Shown piece by piece: positions 60,869 to 64,000 of a stretch of DNA of 64,000 nucleotides. Below the pieces are notes generated by a model that was not told where the DNA came from, ran no database searches, and was given only the letters and a program-made list of their open reading frames with translations. A program made the position numbers and the translations under genes. The first letter of the stretch is position 1; each line of letters starts with the position of its first letter. Origin of the DNA: Blasia pusilla (Eukaryota; Marchantiophyta; Marchantiopsida; Blasiales); assembly GCA_050084515.1 (NCBI GenBank), contig CM114273.1, positions 14,632,001 through 14,696,000 of the forward strand, given 5' to 3'.

Positions 60869-63800
60869 TATTTCAGATCTCTTGTGTGTATCACACTACT
60901 TATGACAAAATCATGTGGATTTGGGTACCTCTATTTGTCTATCTCTGGTCAATATCCTGCTTCCTTGATTTAGAATCCACCTGATCGTCCTGCCTCACAG
61001 CTTGAGGGTTAGATGAAGTAGTTCATTCCTCGATCTACAGGCTCTCTCTGCTGCAAGGGTCAAGGGACTGAAGGCAACAGGCTTTGACACTATCTGCCAC
61101 GTACCTTGGGTGCGCAGCACTCATTTCTAGTTTAGATTGCTTTTGAATCCTCATACCTCTAGAGACCTTTATGAGGGCGGGTTTGTGGTAGGGTGGTTGG
61201 CAGGGGTAATGTCTTCTGACAGACATGGATACCGAATCTTAGTTTGAGTTGGAGCTTCTAGGATGCAACCATGCAAGAACGTAGTTGGGGTTACTCCCAG
61301 TGGCAGAATAAGGATAGGGTGATATCACCGCCACTAGAAGGGAGTTCCCAACCAACCAAAAGGAGATTTTTTCCATAATGCTCACCTTCCTCATCCTTGG
61401 CTCCATCATCCATTGCGCAAGGCACATGTTTTTGGTGCATATTGCACTAAAAACATTGGAAAGTGAAATGGAGCAGCGTGTAGAGTCTTGGAGCCAACAA
61501 TAATCTGTTGGTGAATTGATCTTTCAGAGATTCACTTGAGGGCTTTGAAGTCCTGCTACAATTTTGGCCTATTATTTCATCTCCTAGAAGCTATAGCAAT
61601 CATTGTCAGCTGATGAGTAGAAGGCGCTCGGGAGAAGTTGGCAATGTTGATTAATACGAGATGGAAATCAAGTGTTTGTGCCCAGTTGAAAGTCTTCTTT
61701 TTGGAATTGATGTCCTTATTGCACTCGGAGTCCTTGCTCTCTGCCGTGTTGACTTACTGGGCCATAGAATCAAATGCTCATCACACCTTTGTATAGGCGT
61801 TTGTGAGCTTTCATGTGAGGCTTAGCAAGTGAATTCACGGGAGCTATGCGTACAACCTGAGTTTACAGTAGCTCCTGGAAGTTTTGGTTCCATGGGAAGT
61901 TCAGGTGAAGGTTGTAGTAGCTAAACGTCATGCCAACCTTGAAAGGTTCCAGTGGAAGTTCAGAGAGGCGCACAATCACACAACTGCCCAATATTCTGCG
62001 TATCAAATTTAGGGTTTAGTTGTGTGATTGTGCAATCACACAACAGCCCAATATTCTGCGTATCAAATTTCACTAAATCATCACTGGAACTCCTACACTG
62101 ACAGTCTCGAGGAACTCTACAAAGCAAAGCAACCAGATGTTACTACCGAATGCTCTTCCAGACCTGATGGACTACAGCTTGCTCCTCTGGGCACACTCTT
62201 CAAAAGACCCCTGCATCATCACCTCATTCGGAGACTAATTTGTGCCCATGGAGCTACCCTTGGGTCGTGGGATTCTTCTGATCAAATATCGATGCTCAAT
62301 AATGCAAGCGAAGCACTAAGAGCAGACCCAAGATCGTCCTTGGTCCATCTCCATCGTAAAAGTCGGGGTGCAGAACATTCTCTGGTGGCAGAAGTATTGT
62401 TCTCCTGAACGGGGGTGGAATGAACTGATCCTGCAATTTATCGTGCCTGATGAAAATAAGAACTCCATGAAGTCCTTATTCTCATAAGGACTCCAAGGAG
62501 TCCTTATTCTTGTGAGAAACTCCATGGGGACGGACCTTTAGGGCCAGATTCCATGGGCACACGTGTACGTCACGGGAGCCCATTTCTGGGTCCAAAACTC
62601 TTATCCAGCGGTTCACCACGGGAAAACCCACCAGTACCATGGAAAAATCCATGGTCGTGAGGACGCCAGATGAATTCTGCGACCAAAAGTTGTGGGCACA
62701 GAAAAATCAACGATGCTCTACTGTCGCCGATTTCCTGCGCGCATGGAATCGGCCCCTTAGACGATCTTGGGGATGTGAGTCTACAATTTTGGGGTTGTAT
62801 GGTTTAGGCACTCTGTGTTGATCAGGAATGCTTATGTCTTGAAACAATTTCTTGGCTAAACATGAATCTTTCATGCGATTCACGATTATGTTAGTCATGT
62901 CGTGGTGAAATGAGGATTTCTACATCGTTATTTTCTCCAACTATTACGGCGATGTACGTTTAAAAATTGATAAAAAGAAATTGGAAAATATGAAGTTTAA
63001 AGAAAAGAAAAGAATTGTATCCTGAACAGGTAAAAAAATAAAAATGAAATCATAAGAAAATGATAAGAAGGTACCATACGTTATGCAAACATCATTTAAA
63101 TTTCACTTTGTGCACCTTCTTGACTTTTTGAATATATTTTAATTTTCCCCACCTAATTTTGGTCAAAATTTTCTAATCTTAGATTTTAGGGGAAACATTT
63201 TTTTAAAGAAAATGGTGATGACTTTTATTTTTAAGCATGAACTTAATTCTTTCGAGAAAGATAACAAAAAAAGAAAAAGAACAAAATATAATTAAATTGA
63301 GCTTCTATTCCTAAAAGGATTCAAATTAAAAAGTAAAAAAACTCTCCATTCCCTCCTCCCTCCCATTCCTTAACTTAACTATCCCCTCACCACCCTTGAT
63401 TCTTACTTTCCTCATTATGGCCATCTAAAATTTAACACGTCACCAAGAGAGGTGTTGCGAAGGAGGAATCGCTCCTCCGTTAATAGTATAGTTTGTGTGG
63501 TGTAACATTTTCTTGAGATTTTGGTACATGCTTTCAAGGATTTTGGGATACAAAAGTTCCCAAGCCAATAAACTATGACTTAACCTTAAACTATTATGTT
63601 AACTTAGAGCTAACAAGGTAATGGAAATCTTATTGAAAGCTTTCTTGGTTGCCTATTTTATATAAAGATTTTTTTAGCAAAGGATGCTATTAACTTTCCT
63701 AATTGAATAGTTTTGGAAATGAAAAACTACAATGAAAATTTTTTGTATTGGATATTTCTTACTAGCACAAGAAATGAAGAAGTGGCAAGAGCGGAGTCTT

Positions 63801-64000
63801 TGGGCATGTGTTGTAATTATGGTGTTTAACATGATAGAATCTAACACAAATACTTTTATATATTTTATTTGAGTATAACGGGGTTGGGATTAATATTTAC
63901 AAAATTTTAGGGTTATATTGCAAGTGAAATTATTTAGTTATCTTTTTTTCAATTTGATGGAGTTTGGTTGTGGATGCAAATTTATGGTTCTCTTAGTCGC
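60869..64000. other. 3' flank of the J-domain gene and AT-rich noncoding DNA
   Basis: No coding sequence is recognised. A 126-residue frame at 62028-62408 has no motif and lies partly on a repeat, so I do not call it. Short hairpins occur, for example aaggactcc with ggagtcctt around 62490. Bases 62940-64000 are AT-rich without features apart from the hairpin near 63465. Confidence 0.5.
61971..62070. repeat. 60-bp-spaced direct repeat with nested inverted repeat
   Basis: A 38-bp block starting caatcacacaac and ending tatcaaattt occurs at 61973-62010 and again at 62033-62070 with one base changed. Between them gttgtgtgattgtg (62019-62032) is the exact reverse complement of cacaatcacacaac (61971-61984). 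It could form alternative hairpins and looks like a local replication-slippage product. Confidence 0.85.

Noticed and set aside
62028-62408. 126-codon frame downstream of the J-domain gene
   Set aside because: It begins in a direct repeat, has no ATG at its start and no recognisable motif or splice context.

Overview
The window is plant nuclear DNA. Two genes with spliceosomal introns (gt-ag) are present: a leucine-rich-repeat receptor kinase on the minus strand (16.4-25.7 kb, 27 exons) and a DNAJC11/OWL1-type J-domain protein on the plus strand (54.4-60.9 kb, 13 exons). Both exon models join into a single open frame whose coding length is a multiple of three (980 and 562 residues). Almost everything else is transposable-element sequence of plant type: a Ty3/gypsy chromovirus, a solo LTR of the same family, a hAT transposase gene, a Helitron helicase remnant broken by a CACTA-type element, a small tandem Helitron, and a LINE 3' fragment. 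I infer a land plant, perhaps a seed-free one, but I cannot name the species from sequence alone.

Layout. 0-2.3 kb: a foldback at the very start, a long (GA)n microsatellite, and noncoding DNA. 2.3-6.8 kb: a broken, unrecognised gene with zinc-finger-like motifs and a transposase-like layout. 6.8-16.3 kb: decayed repeats, including a degenerate Ty3/gypsy pol on the minus strand (7.85-11.0 kb), foldbacks, and a truncated inverted chromovirus LTR (13.78-14.34 kb) between two related palindromic elements. 16.4-25.7 kb: the receptor kinase. 27.1-28.5 kb: a LINE ORF2 C-terminal fragment. 29.2-29.4 kb: a 54-bp tandem repeat. 30.2-32.5 kb: the hAT gene. 35.25-35.67 kb: the tandem mini-Helitron. 36.23-37.23 kb: a solo LTR with a 5-bp target duplication. 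38.48-45.87 kb: a complete chromovirus insertion with LTRs, primer site, polypurine tract and duplication, but with frameshifts and stops in its coding region. 49.0-52.8 kb: the Helitron helicase relic split by the CACTA-type element (50.06-52.44 kb). 54.4-60.9 kb: the J-domain gene. 61-64 kb: noncoding DNA with short repeats.

The two cellular genes are probably unrelated in function. The receptor kinase has a signal peptide, about 18 LRR modules, one membrane span and a cytoplasmic kinase, so it should signal at the plasma membrane. The J-domain protein is expected to be an Hsp70 co-chaperone of the DNAJC11/OWL1 family. No operon-like arrangement, CRISPR array or prokaryotic signal is present. 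The least explained items are the zinc-finger pseudogene at 2.3-6.8 kb, the one-LRR-per-exon receptor kinase with a DLG instead of DFG motif, and the tandem mini-Helitron.
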